56,654 nucleotides of DNA from Paraktedonobacter sp035294465 (GTDB taxonomy: Bacteria > Chloroflexota > Ktedonobacteria > Ktedonobacterales > Ktedonobacteraceae): the NCBI GenBank assembly GCA_035294465.1, contig DATGKW010000084.1, forward strand, positions 1-56,654, read 5' to 3'. Positions 8,715 through 17,347 of the stretch are shown one piece after another (the first letter of the stretch is position 1; each line of letters opens with the position of its first letter). The notes beneath the pieces were generated by a model. That model was not told the DNA's origin and made no database searches. It saw nothing but the letters and a program-made list of their open reading frames with translations. The translations under genes were made by a program, and so were the position numbers.

Positions 8715-9947
8715 ATGGATAAGAGAAGTCTTCGAGTGTATATGGCGATTGAAACATTTCTTCCTCTGGTTGGAGGTTCCGAGCGGCAAGCCTTGCTACA
8801 AAGCAAATATCTGCGCGCTCAGGGAATAGATATAACGATCATCACTATGCGTTTTCAGCAGGAATGGCCAGCACGTGATGAACTGGATGGAGTACCCGTG
8901 CTGCGTATCGCCGGGTCAGTTCTGACCTGGCACGAGCGCCTCTCTGGCTCTTTGCGCCGCCTCTGCTACTTGTTCGCTCTGCTAACGCTAGGCTGGCAGC
9001 TTTGGAAACGCCGCCGTGATTACGAGTTGTTACATGTTTTCCAGTTAACGCTTTTCACTCTCCCGGCTCTCGTGGTTTGCCGCCTGGCACGTAAACCGCT
9101 GGTGATCTCCATGCGCTGCGATTCTTGCTCGGAAAGAAGAGATCAGCGAAGTCAGGATAGGCGCGTAAAATCCTGGGCAGATCTGAATGGATTGGCCCGT
9201 CTGGGCAAGCCGGTGCTTCGACTGATCAATCATCAATTGGAGCACTGTCAGACACCTATCCTGATCCTGAGCGCTCATATGCGTGAAAGCCTGAGCCAGT
9301 GCGGTCTCAGTGCTGCCCGCGTCCTGCTCATTCCTAATGGAGTGGATAGCCAGCAGTTTCACCCCTCCCTCTGGGAAGAAAAAGAAGCTTTGACGGTGAT
9401 CTGCGTGGCCAGGATGCGCTATCAAAAAGGCGTGGACATTCTGCTGCGGGCCTGGAGTCAGGTTCTGGAACAGATGCCGCGAGCCAGGTTGCGGCTTGTG
9501 GGAGATGGACCACAGTTTGGGGTGTTACGCCGCCTGGCCGATGAATTGGGAGTGACATCCAGCGTTGAATTTGCAGGTTTGTGTACTGATGTGCCTCAAC
9601 AGCTTCGCCGCGTTCGCATTGCCGTGCTGCCTTCGCGCTGGGAGGGGATGCCCAACGCGCTGCTCGAAGCGATGGCCTGTGGATTAGCCTGTGTCGCTAC
9701 GCGTGTCAGCGGCAATGGGGATGTGATTGAGCATGGCATCAACGGTTTGCTGGTTGCACCGGAGGACCATACGGCTCTGGCCGAGGCTTTGCTTCTCCTG
9801 CTCAGGGATGAGGAGCTTTGCCGCCAGTATGGCCGGGCGGCTCGTCAGCATATTGAGCAGCATCACGTGTTTGAGGATCTGATGAATAGGCATATCGAGC
9901 TATATATGGGTTGTCTGCGCAGAAAAATCAGCTCAAGCTTGTTATAA
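8715..9947 (+). CDS. Family 4 glycosyltransferase, paralogue of the preceding gene
   Basis: GT-B glycosyltransferase of 410 aa. Like its upstream neighbour it has an N-terminal glycine-rich loop (LVGGSERQ), IPNGVDSQQF, the donor-site signature SRWEGMPNALLEAM and ATRVSGNGDVIEHGINGLL. The similarity is strongest in the donor-binding half, so the two enzymes probably use related nucleotide sugars while the acceptor halves differ. The gap between the genes is 62 bases, consistent with co-transcription. No strong Shine-Dalgarno sequence is visible before the ATG. Exact sugar and acceptor cannot be told from sequence alone. Confidence 0.88.
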   Translation: MDKRSLRVYMAIETFLPLVGGSERQALLQSKYLRAQGIDITIITMRFQQEWPARDELDGVPVLRIAGSVLTWHERLSGSLRRLCYLFALLTLGWQLWKRRRDYELLHVFQLTLFTLPALVVCRLARKPLVISMRCDSCSERRDQRSQDRRVKSWADLNGLARLGKPVLRLINHQLEHCQTPILILSAHMRESLSQCGLSAARVLLIPNGVDSQQFHPSLWEEKEALTVICVARMRYQKGVDILLRAWSQVLEQMPRARLRLVGDGPQFGVLRRLADELGVTSSVEFAGLCTDVPQQLRRVRIAVLPSRWEGMPNALLEAMACGLACVATRVSGNGDVIEHGINGLLVAPEDHTALAEALLLLLRDEELCRQYGRAARQHIEQHHVFEDLMNRHIELYMGCLRRKISSSLL

Positions 9948-9953
9948 TTCCAT

Positions 9954-10703
9954 ATGGATTTATACTCCCTTTTCTGTTTCCGACCGAATCTGGTCAGTAG
10001 CGTGCGCTTGTATCTGAAGAAAGAGAAAAGTATCGAAGTGAATAAACAATTTTCTGATATGCCGACAACTCCTATGCCTTCCGTCAAAGTGTCTCAGAAC
10101 AGTCGCAGGCGCTGGCTGATGATAGGAACGGTTGTGGGCGTTCTGATCGCCCTGTGTGTTGGTATCCTGCTTGTGCGGGCAATGAACACAGGCAAACCTT
10201 CATTGTCGCAGGCCGGTAGTACGGCTGCGCAAGCAACTGGCACTGCCATCGAAGTACAAAGTACTCTTCATCCTGTCAGCACCTCTACGTCCACAGGAGG
10301 GCCGGCGTATGGCTCTCCTGCATCTCCTACGCCAAATCTTGCTCAACCTGGCGTCACTCATGGTAAGCCGCATATTGGCGGGCCGTTTTCGGACTTCAGA
10401 GGAGAATACGGAACTCCAACGAGCCAGGGTGATTCGACCAACGAGGAGTTCTGGGTTGACCCACAGCAGACAATCGATATCACTGTTGCGCAGAACGACC
10501 AGGGTGAGGTCACGCAACTAACCGTGCTGGGGCCAGATACCTGGAATGAGCAGCAAGCTCAGAGCTACTGCACACAATTTTTGCCAGATGGCGCGACTCA
10601 GTTCCAGACGACCAGCAATCAGATTGATTACCATAGCAGTGTGGGAACAATCGTGCTGAGTCTCCAATCTACCTCTTGCTCACTCTCTCTGGCCCGGCAT
10701 TGA
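9954..10703 (+). CDS. Membrane-anchored hypothetical protein of the EPS cluster
   Basis: No family recognised. The protein (up to 249 aa) has a basic cytoplasmic N terminus, one transmembrane helix (about residues 53-75), a Ser/Thr/Pro-rich extracytoplasmic stalk (about 80-125), and a C-terminal domain with two cysteines (YCTQF and STSCSL) that could form a disulfide. The start is uncertain. ATG 9954 lies 6 bases after the previous stop without a Shine-Dalgarno sequence, while an in-frame GTG at 10038 has AAGAAAGAG about 12 bases upstream and still keeps the helix. The position between glycosyltransferases and asnB suggests a surface role tied to polysaccharide export, but this is inference only. 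Confidence 0.6.
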   Translation: MDLYSLFCFRPNLVSSVRLYLKKEKSIEVNKQFSDMPTTPMPSVKVSQNSRRRWLMIGTVVGVLIALCVGILLVRAMNTGKPSLSQAGSTAAQATGTAIEVQSTLHPVSTSTSTGGPAYGSPASPTPNLAQPGVTHGKPHIGGPFSDFRGEYGTPTSQGDSTNEEFWVDPQQTIDITVAQNDQGEVTQLTVLGPDTWNEQQAQSYCTQFLPDGATQFQTTSNQIDYHSSVGTIVLSLQSTSCSLSLARH

Positions 10704-10841
10704 AATGTAAACTCGTGAAGGAGTCGCGCTAGTGATGCGCCATCATGCATCGAGGGCTGTTGCTGGTACAGAGACAGATAGTGGTGAGGGAGAATCAAGG
10801 ATACTCATAAACGAGTGGATAGAAGGGAATGGACGAAAGAT

Positions 10842-12758
10842 ATGTGTGGTATTTGTGGCGTGTATAATGTGCAGGGCGGAAAACCGGTGGTATCTGAACT
10901 GATTGAGCGTATGATGCATCTGCTGGCACATCGGGGGCCCGATGACCAGGGTATGTATCTGGATGGGGAGGTGGGTCTGGGTTTCAGACGCCTGAGCATT
11001 ATCGATCTGGCGACCGGGCGGCAGCCGATTTCTAATGAGACAGGCGATATCTGGCTGGTCTTCAACGGCGAAATCTGGAATTATTGCTTGCTCCGTGAAG
11101 AACTACGCGCGCGTGGTCATATTTTTCGTACATGCGGCGACGCTGAGGTAATTGTCCATGCCTACGAGGAGTATGGCGCGGACTGTCTGGCACACTTGCA
11201 TGGAATGTTTGGCCTGGCTATCTGGGACGGTCGAAGAAGATGCTTGTTGCTGGCCAGGGATCGGTTGGGAAAAAAGCCACTTTACTATACGAGGATCGAG
11301 GGCGACCTGCTGTTTGCCTCGGAGATTAAAGCACTTTTCTGCGATCCACGCGTGAGTCGTCAGGTCGATCTTCAAGCGTTGGCCGACTTTCTCAGCATAC
11401 GCTATGTGCCTGCTCCTGCTACTCTCTTCAAGGACATTTATAAAGTACAACCAGGGCACTTCCTGCTTTATGAGCAGGGAGGAGGCGTGCGCGAAGAGTG
11501 CTACTGGGATTTTTCTTTCGGTCCTCTCGAATGCCGCCAGTCCTCCGCAGCCTCGGCGTATCTCGCGGGTGTGCGCCAGCATATTCGCCGCTCTGTCGAA
11601 GAGCGCATGATCAGCGATGTGCCCGTAGGCGCGCTTTTGAGCGGCGGCCTGGATTCGAGTATCATCGTTGGCACCATGAGCCAGCTTTGCCAGCGTCCGG
11701 TGCAAACGTTTGCTGTTGGCTTTGATGTTGCAGGCTTCAGCGAGCTGCCCTACGCGCGCCAGGTGGCGGATTATTTTCGCACAAAGCATCACGAAATGCT
11801 GTTAACCGGCGCCGAGATGACCAGATACTGGCCGTTGCTGACCTGGCACCGCGATGAGCCGGTGAGCGAGCCTTCTGATCTGGGTGTGTACCTGGTTGCT
11901 CGCCTGGCCCGCCAGTATGTCAAAGTCATTCTGTCTGGCGAAGGCGGCGATGAGTTGTTCGCAGGTTATCCGAAATACGCTGTCGATGGCTTCGCTCGCT
12001 ACTACCAGCTCTTGCCAGCTTTTGTACGCCGTAAGCTTGTCGCGCCCCTGCTGGAAAGCCTGCCGTACCGGATGCGCAAGCTCAAGACGGCGGCTCGGGC
12101 CCTGGCCGAGCCGGTGCCGCAGCGCTGGGTGAACTGGTTTGGCATCTTTCACGCGCCTTTGAAAGAACAACTGATCGCTTCCGGCGTGCAGGCTCAAGTG
12201 GATATGCGCGCCGGGCGTATCTTTCAGCGCTGGCTGAATGAGCACCCGCAGCGCGACAATCTTTCATACATGCTTTACCTGGACACGAAATTGTGGCTGC
12301 CGGATAATCTTTTGATGAAAAACGATAAAATGACGATGGCAGCTTCATTGGAAAGCAGAATGCCATTGCTGGATGAGCATCTGGTGGCCTATGCTGCCAG
12401 CATTCCTTCTCATTTGAAAGTGCGTGGCTGGCGAACGAAATATATCTTGAAGCAGGCATACGCAGATTTTCTGCCCCGCTCTATTCTCACCCGCAAGAAG
12501 ATGGGCTTTAACGTTCCCACAGGAGCATGGTTTCGCGAAAGCCAGCGCACTTTTCTCACCAGGCTGCTGCTTTCCGAAGAGATGCGCAGCCGCGAACTTT
12601 TCAATCACGCGTGCATTGAACGCATGCTGCGCGAACATCTGGCCGGGCGCAGCAACTACCAGGCGCAGCTTTTTACGCTGGCCAGCCTGGAACTCTGGTT
12701 CCGCGTCTTTATTGATCCGCCTCGACTGGCGGCCCCAGAGTTATGGCCGGCCCCGTAA
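10842..12758 (+). CDS. asnB: Asparagine synthase (glutamine-hydrolysing)
   Basis: Converts aspartate, glutamine and ATP to asparagine and glutamate, or amidates a related carboxyl group. The N-terminal glutaminase domain starts MCGICGVYN, so Cys2 becomes the N-terminal nucleophile once Met is removed. This fixes the start at ATG 10842 rather than the earlier in-frame ATG at 10815. The domain carries LAHRGPDDQG and the C-terminal synthetase domain has the PP-loop SGGLDSS. Length 638 aa is normal for AsnB. Its place at the end of an EPS cluster is common for AsnB-like enzymes that amidate sugar acids, so the substrate may be a glycan precursor rather than free aspartate. The end lies 29 bases from the convergent mannosidase gene. 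Confidence 0.92.
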   Translation: MCGICGVYNVQGGKPVVSELIERMMHLLAHRGPDDQGMYLDGEVGLGFRRLSIIDLATGRQPISNETGDIWLVFNGEIWNYCLLREELRARGHIFRTCGDAEVIVHAYEEYGADCLAHLHGMFGLAIWDGRRRCLLLARDRLGKKPLYYTRIEGDLLFASEIKALFCDPRVSRQVDLQALADFLSIRYVPAPATLFKDIYKVQPGHFLLYEQGGGVREECYWDFSFGPLECRQSSAASAYLAGVRQHIRRSVEERMISDVPVGALLSGGLDSSIIVGTMSQLCQRPVQTFAVGFDVAGFSELPYARQVADYFRTKHHEMLLTGAEMTRYWPLLTWHRDEPVSEPSDLGVYLVARLARQYVKVILSGEGGDELFAGYPKYAVDGFARYYQLLPAFVRRKLVAPLLESLPYRMRKLKTAARALAEPVPQRWVNWFGIFHAPLKEQLIASGVQAQVDMRAGRIFQRWLNEHPQRDNLSYMLYLDTKLWLPDNLLMKNDKMTMAASLESRMPLLDEHLVAYAASIPSHLKVRGWRTKYILKQAYADFLPRSILTRKKMGFNVPTGAWFRESQRTFLTRLLLSEEMRSRELFNHACIERMLREHLAGRSNYQAQLFTLASLELWFRVFIDPPRLAAPELWPAP

Positions 12759-12787
12759 GTCTAATGTTCGGTTTTAGCGAAGAAATG

Positions 12788-15700
12788 TTAGATCTGAGCC
12801 AATCTCAAGCGGAACGTCTTGATTTCAAAGGGCTTGACCTCGCAGAAGAGGTTCTGTCCCTTGTAATGTGCCGTGTCGAGCGGCTCTTCCAGCAAGTTGC
12901 ACTCCTGGGCGGCAAGCACGGGAGCGGCAAACGTTAACGTAACGCTTCCGCGCTGATTGTGGGTCTCGTAGAGACGCACGATCAGCCCATTGCCGTCCTC
13001 AGCCGGTTTAATCGTGTCAATCACAATATGCGGGCAGTCGGTGCTTACGAAAGAACTGCTGAGCGCCGCTCCGTTCTGCTCCTCTGGCAGGAACCCAGGC
13101 GTGACCAGCGCAGGAACGTTGAGTTCGTAGGCTCGGCGAACCGTTTGCGCGTCTCGCCAGTCTCCCATGTGCGGTAGAAGGCTGTAGGTAAAGCGGTGCA
13201 GCCCCTGATCGGCTTCGGGATCGGGCGAAACGGCTGATTTGAGGAGGGTCAGGCGTATTACATTGTCGTGGATATCATGGCCGTATTTGCTATCATTGAG
13301 CAGACTAACCCCGTAGCCGCCTTCGCTGAGATCGGCCCATTTGTGGGCGCAGACCTCGAAGCGCGCGCGGTCCCAGGAGGTGTTGCGGTGCGTCGGGCGC
13401 TCGATGCTGCCGAACTGAATTTCGTAAGTGGCGCGTGTCGCGTTGATCGAGACGGGGAAGGCCGCTTTGAGCAAGATCTGATGCTCGTGCCAATCAATCT
13501 CGGTGGCGAAATCGATGCGCCGCGAATCGCGCCAGAGCGAGATGCGCTGGGTGATGCGTGAGGAGAGAAAATGGCGTTCCACCTCGACGGTAGCGCGCAC
13601 CGGTCCTTGCTCAAGCACGCGAATCTGCATGTCCTGCTCCTCACGCAGCGGATAGGGTTTCTCCTCGTAATAGAGATCGATATCCCAGGCGTTGAAATTA
13701 AGCGGGCGGTCCTCATAGGCGATTAATTGATTGGCGCTTTGCCCCGGCTCTATTACCTCGCGTGCTGCCTCGTGATCGTAGAGGCGGCTGATTTCCCCAT
13801 GTTCGTTAAGTTCCAGTTCATAAAAGGCGTTGCGCAGGATGACAGTGCCGCTTTGTCGTGTAGATGCTGCAGTAGCTGGAGGCATGTCGGGCCCGTTATG
13901 GACTCTGGCCGTCAGCAAAGCGCCGCAGGAGGGGAGCCGCTGTCCATCGAGCAGAGTCAGGGGTTGACCGTCCCAATCATGGGCTAATTGCGCGCCGGGC
14001 AGGATCTCTGTATGGTCGCCCGGAAGTTGCAACGGCTCGCTGCGTTCCCATGACAGCGTATTGATGAACATCAGGGCAGCCTGCCCGCTCTCGTCGGACC
14101 CTAGCCTGTCGCGTAGCAGCGAGAGCATTTCGGCGCGCAAGGGCTCGGCCAGCGCCCGAATTTCGGCGGAGAGGTGCGCAACATCGGTATAGACCTCGTG
14201 AATCGAGGAACCGGGGAGCACGTCGTGAAACTGGTTGAGCAGGATCAGTTTCCAGCCCGCGTTCAGCTCCTCCTGGCGCGAAGGCATGCCATAGAGGCTG
14301 GTCCAGGCGTTGAGCAGCTCGACATCGCGGTAGAGCAGTTCCAGTCGGCGGTTGGTTTGCTTGGTACGCGCCTGCGAGGTATACGTTCCACGGTGATACT
14401 CCAGGTAAAGCTCGCCTACCCAGGTTGGCAGGTGTGGATTGTCCCAGAGGCGGCGGTAGAGATCGTCGAAGTAGGCATCTACGCGTCCCATGCGCACTTT
14501 GGGAAAAGCCGGCAGATCGGCCATGATCTGCGCGCGCTCCAATTGATCTTCATCAGGCCCGCCGCCGCCATCGCCCCAGCCAGCCAGGTAGAGGAGCTGG
14601 TCGTTAAGAGCCTGTTGCTGGTATTTGCGCCAGGTGCCAGGCATATCAGCCGGCTGAAGCGGCCCATTGTAGGTATAGGAGGTTGACGCAGGACCCTCGC
14701 TAGGAGCAGTAATAAAATGTGTCAGCACTTCGGAGCCATCGATGCCCCGCCAGCGGAATGTATCCATTGGCAAGCGGTTGTACTGATTCCAGCTGATTTT
14801 GGTAGTCATAAAACAGGGAATATTGCATTTGCGCATGATCTGTGGAAGGGCTGCGCTATAGCCGAAGGCATCTGGCAGCCAGATGAGGCGAGGGGTAATA
14901 CCAAACTCTTCGCGCATAAACCGCGTGCCATGCATGATCTGGCGAACCAGCGATTCGCCTGAAGGAAGATTGCAATCGGCTTCAAGCCACATCGCGCCTA
15001 CTGGCTCGAAACGTCCTTCGGCCACGCGTTCTTGCACACGGGCGTAGAGTTCCGGGTTGTCCTCTTTGAGCCATTGCAAGAGCTGCGGCTGGCTCTGGCT
15101 ATAGTGGTAGTCCGGGTAGCGCTCCATCAGAGCAAGCACGTTAGAGACTGTATGCACGATCTTCTGGCGTGTCCGCCAGTAGGGCCAGAGCCAGGCTACA
15201 TCCAGATGCGCGTGCCCACTGACGGTGATAGACGGGCGCAAGCCCCGCTCTGGGAGGTCGTCCAGCCCGGCCTGGAGCAGCTTCAATGCCTGGGGTATCG
15301 AGGCATGCAGGCGTTCACTCTGCCAGCCTTTGCGCAGGTCCAGCATGGTATACGCCTGATTAAGCGTTTCTAGCAGGCGCAGGCGTACCGGTTCGTGTTC
15401 ATCAAATGTAAGACAAACGTCAAGCAGCGTTTGCATCGTTTCATAGAGAGAGTACACCTTCTCAAAGCGTGTGCGTAGCAGCACACCTGCAAAAGGCAGA
15501 GGCTGGCGAGTATATACCTGCATAGTCAAAAGATGAGGATGCCTATCTTGCAGGAGCTGGCCCGTCGAGCTATTCTGGGGCAGGGCCAGCAGAGGATGAC
15601 GCCAGTCAAATGCGCCAATGGCTTTTCCATCGAGAAAAACCGTGGCTTCTATCTGTCGGAGCAGGCTATCCTCGCTCCTCTGATCCCAGCATAGCTGTAA

Positions 15701-15949
15701 AACAGGCGTTCGGTCTGGCAGATAGGTGTGAGGAGCAAGAGTAGCCTGGAGCCAGCATGTACCATGAGTCAGCCCCCAGAGCTGATTGATCTCTAAGCGC
15801 TGCCAGCGATCATCGTCGGGCGCCGGAGGCGGAGCCGTGGGACTATCGGCTGGTGCATAGAGGATGGGGGTGAGAGGATTGCCAGGCTCTTCGGCGGCCT
15901 GACGGAGTTCACGCAGGCGCAATTGTAATTTTTCTGTAGTCAGAAGCAT
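12788..15949 (-). CDS. Alpha-mannosidase, glycoside hydrolase family 38
   Basis: Large (1053 aa) zinc-dependent retaining alpha-mannosidase. The GH38 catalytic domain begins near residue 240 with the metal motif H246-A-H248-L-D250 followed by VAWLWP. The nucleophile is predicted as Asp360 in WLPDAFGYSAALPQ. Residues 1-235 form the beta-rich N-terminal domain of the long bacterial/eukaryotic type, and the C-terminal half is the usual all-beta region. No signal peptide is visible, so it is probably cytoplasmic and acts on imported manno-oligosaccharides. AAGGA lies 9 bases before the ATG. It converges on asnB and its upstream region holds several inverted repeats. Confidence 0.93.
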   Translation of the reverse strand: MLLTTEKLQLRLRELRQAAEEPGNPLTPILYAPADSPTAPPPAPDDDRWQRLEINQLWGLTHGTCWLQATLAPHTYLPDRTPVLQLCWDQRSEDSLLRQIEATVFLDGKAIGAFDWRHPLLALPQNSSTGQLLQDRHPHLLTMQVYTRQPLPFAGVLLRTRFEKVYSLYETMQTLLDVCLTFDEHEPVRLRLLETLNQAYTMLDLRKGWQSERLHASIPQALKLLQAGLDDLPERGLRPSITVSGHAHLDVAWLWPYWRTRQKIVHTVSNVLALMERYPDYHYSQSQPQLLQWLKEDNPELYARVQERVAEGRFEPVGAMWLEADCNLPSGESLVRQIMHGTRFMREEFGITPRLIWLPDAFGYSAALPQIMRKCNIPCFMTTKISWNQYNRLPMDTFRWRGIDGSEVLTHFITAPSEGPASTSYTYNGPLQPADMPGTWRKYQQQALNDQLLYLAGWGDGGGGPDEDQLERAQIMADLPAFPKVRMGRVDAYFDDLYRRLWDNPHLPTWVGELYLEYHRGTYTSQARTKQTNRRLELLYRDVELLNAWTSLYGMPSRQEELNAGWKLILLNQFHDVLPGSSIHEVYTDVAHLSAEIRALAEPLRAEMLSLLRDRLGSDESGQAALMFINTLSWERSEPLQLPGDHTEILPGAQLAHDWDGQPLTLLDGQRLPSCGALLTARVHNGPDMPPATAASTRQSGTVILRNAFYELELNEHGEISRLYDHEAAREVIEPGQSANQLIAYEDRPLNFNAWDIDLYYEEKPYPLREEQDMQIRVLEQGPVRATVEVERHFLSSRITQRISLWRDSRRIDFATEIDWHEHQILLKAAFPVSINATRATYEIQFGSIERPTHRNTSWDRARFEVCAHKWADLSEGGYGVSLLNDSKYGHDIHDNVIRLTLLKSAVSPDPEADQGLHRFTYSLLPHMGDWRDAQTVRRAYELNVPALVTPGFLPEEQNGAALSSSFVSTDCPHIVIDTIKPAEDGNGLIVRLYETHNQRGSVTLTFAAPVLAAQECNLLEEPLDTAHYKGQNLFCEVKPFEIKTFRLRLAQI

Positions 15950-16338
15950 TAGAAAGATCCTTCGCTTTAGAGATGATGACGGGTATTTTAAAAAACCGCT
16001 TAGGTATCCTTATACTGTCCTGACAAACGGCAGCCTCTTCTAATCCAGACGAGCTACTGGAAACGCCTTGATAGGTGTTTGCTCGCACGATGGTAAGGAT
16101 CTAGCCGTTTGCCAGATGGGAAAGGAAACGGTCGCCTGGTTTCTATGATGCTTCTATTATAGTCGAGCAAGGGAAGCTTTTGCTGCTTGATTTCTTCTCT
16201 ATCGATGGATGGGTTGTTCTTCTGCTGTTATGCGTCCATCTCTGAGGACAGATGCTCGGATATAACCGGAAGTGAGAAACGCTTCCCTTCACCATCCCTG
16301 GATTTTACACCAGGAGCGCAAATGCGCGCGTTGGGGTC
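15950..16338 (-). promoter_or_regulatory. Leader/promoter region of the mannosidase gene with interleaved inverted repeats
   Basis: Gene-free stretch of about 390 bases. ATCCTTA (16006-16012) pairs with TAAGGAT (16094-16100), and CAAACGGC (16024-16031) pairs with GCCGTTTG (16104-16111), so the arms interleave in the order A-B-A'-B'. Between them lies AAACGCC-N6-GGTGTTT (about 16061-16080), and further out GAAAC-N9-GTTTC near 16125-16143. These look like binding sites for dimeric regulators of the LacI or GntR kind that often control glycosidase genes. No convincing -35/-10 pair was found for the mannosidase. The assignment is inference from symmetry. Confidence 0.4.
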
Positions 16339-16367
16339 TTGACTTTTTATCGGGGCTGCGGTATAGT
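16339..16367 (+). promoter_or_regulatory. Sigma-70-like promoter of tRNA-Ser
   Basis: TTGACT (16339-16344), a 17-base spacer and TATAGT (16362-16367). The tRNA starts 77 bases downstream of the -10, leaving a short 5' leader to be processed by RNase P. Confidence 0.75.
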
Positions 16368-16444
16368 TTGTGTGTCCTTACAGCGGCAGTTTTCTACGAA
16401 ATAGTTGTCGTGAAATTGTCGGATAAGGAAAGGATACATGGCAA

Positions 16445-16530
16445 GGAGAGGTCGCATAGAGGCCTAGTGCGAGCGTTTGCTAAATGCTTGAGGTTAACCA
16501 CCTCCGTGGGTTCGAATCCCACCCTCTCCG
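16445..16530 (+). tRNA. tRNA-Ser (anticodon GCU, GCT in DNA)
   Basis: Acceptor stem GGAGAGG (16445-16451) pairs with CCTCTCC (16523-16529), with G as discriminator. The anticodon stem AGCGT/ATGCT encloses the loop TTGCTAA, giving GCU, which reads AGC and AGU. A long variable arm (GAGG, 7-base loop, CCTC) and the T arm GTGGG-TTCGAAT-CCCAC confirm a class II serine tRNA. The 3' CCA is not encoded. Confidence 0.95.
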
Positions 16531-16720
16531 CTCTCTATCTCATCGTCCTCAGCCTGATCAGGCTGAGGATCTTTGGTTCCCTCTCAGATGCTTCCCCGCG
16601 TATCTTTTTCTCTGGTTACTATGTTCTCTGATAGCGCCGGGCAGACGATGGCGGCTTGGAAGAGGATGGCCAGTCCTGCATGAATGCGGCTTGGAAGATT
16701 ACGAACATGTTTTCACCGGC

Positions 16721-16749
16721 TTGACAAATAGCTCCCGCTCTGTTAGTAT
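16721..16749 (+). promoter_or_regulatory. Sigma-70-like promoter of tRNA-Trp
   Basis: TTGACA (16721-16726), a 17-base spacer and TAGTAT (16744-16749), 14 bases before the mature tRNA. The same two hexamers and the same spacing occur before tRNA-Gln at 19745-19773. Confidence 0.8.
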
Positions 16750-16763
16750 CATGGCAGAATTCT

Positions 16764-16836
16764 AGGGGTGTAGCTCAATTGGCAGAGCAGCGCTCTCCAA
16801 AAGCGACGGTTGCGGGTTCAAGTCCTGCCACCCCTG
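16764..16836 (+). tRNA. tRNA-Trp (anticodon CCA)
   Basis: Acceptor stem AGGGGTG pairs with CACCCCT (16829-16835), discriminator G. The D arm GCTC/GAGC, anticodon loop CTCCAAA (anticodon CCA) and T arm GCGGG-TTCAAGT-CCTGC are complete; the top pair of the anticodon stem is a G-A mismatch. No CCA is encoded. A perfect palindrome that probably ends transcription follows 17 bases later. Confidence 0.95.
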
Positions 16837-16853
16837 TCTGAAGATGGCTTTAG

Positions 16854-16897
16854 AACAAAGTCCCCCGGCAGAAGCGCTTCTGCCGGGGGACTTTGTT
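16854..16897 (+). terminator. 44-base perfect palindrome after tRNA-Trp, likely terminator
   Basis: Two 22-base arms (16854-16875 and 16876-16897) are exact reverse complements, centred on GAAGC/GCTTC with a CCCCCGG/CCGGGGG core. The outer ends are A-rich on the left (AACAAAG) and T-rich on the right (CTTTGTT), so it can work as an intrinsic terminator on either strand. Just outside, on the right, is the decayed reverse-strand reading frame. Confidence 0.75.
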
Positions 16898-16949
16898 GAC
16901 CTCATCCTTTCGGGGGTAGCACACTATCAGTAAAGTGGGTCGCTATAAT

Positions 16950-17300
16950 TCAGCACTGGCGCAGCTCTTTGTCTCGCTGCGGGCCGGGCGGTTTGTCAAG
17001 GAGTTCGATTGTATAGAGGAGCATAGATTGCCGGATCACGATTTTTTCGTTGGAGTCGAATCCCGTCAGGTAGCTCACTCCCACAGAGTTCTTCATCGCC
17101 TGAAGCTTCTGCTTGACGTACTGCGTGGTCTCTTTAGCGAAGAGCACCTTCTCATCAAGGCAATTTGCCCGTTGGAGTAGTTGCTCGAACAGCGCCACTG
17201 CCCTGAACTTTCTTGAGGCGGCTGTCGGTCAGAAGACAAGCAAGTCGCGTAGTTCTTTCACGCGTTTCTCGCCGGGCCATGCCGCTATGTTCGATCTCAT
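16950..17300 (-). pseudogene. Possible decayed small gene with an in-frame TGA
   Basis: On the reverse strand a frame from ATG 17300 reads MRSNIAAWPGEKRVKELRDLLVF, meets a TGA at 17229-17231, and continues open for another 93 codons to the stop at 16950. The downstream part (82 aa from ATG 17198) has a plausible protein composition: an amphipathic helix, then KETTQYVKQKLQ and YLTGFDSN. No family recognised. It may be a short hypothetical gene of 82 aa, a pseudogene of 116 codons, or a chance frame. The stretch lies between the tRNA-Trp terminator and a divergent promoter, a common place for gene remnants. Confidence 0.35.
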
Positions 17301-17312
17301 AGATCAGGATGC

Positions 17313-17340
17313 TTGCCGGAGCGTTGCCGCGTGATATAAT
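17313..17340 (+). promoter_or_regulatory. Promoter of the WD40 gene, placed for a leaderless transcript
   Basis: TTGCCG (17313-17318), a 16-base spacer and a perfect TATAAT (17335-17340). The best start codon is the ATG at 17348-17350, only 7 bases after the -10. Transcription would therefore begin at or next to the start codon, and no Shine-Dalgarno sequence is possible. Confidence 0.6.
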
Positions 17341-17347
17341 TTTCGTC

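Noticed and set aside
9943..9948. TATAAT at the end of the second GT4 gene as a promoter for the hypothetical gene
   Set aside because: No -35 at 15-19 bases; it overlaps the GT4 stop codon and operon read-through explains expression.
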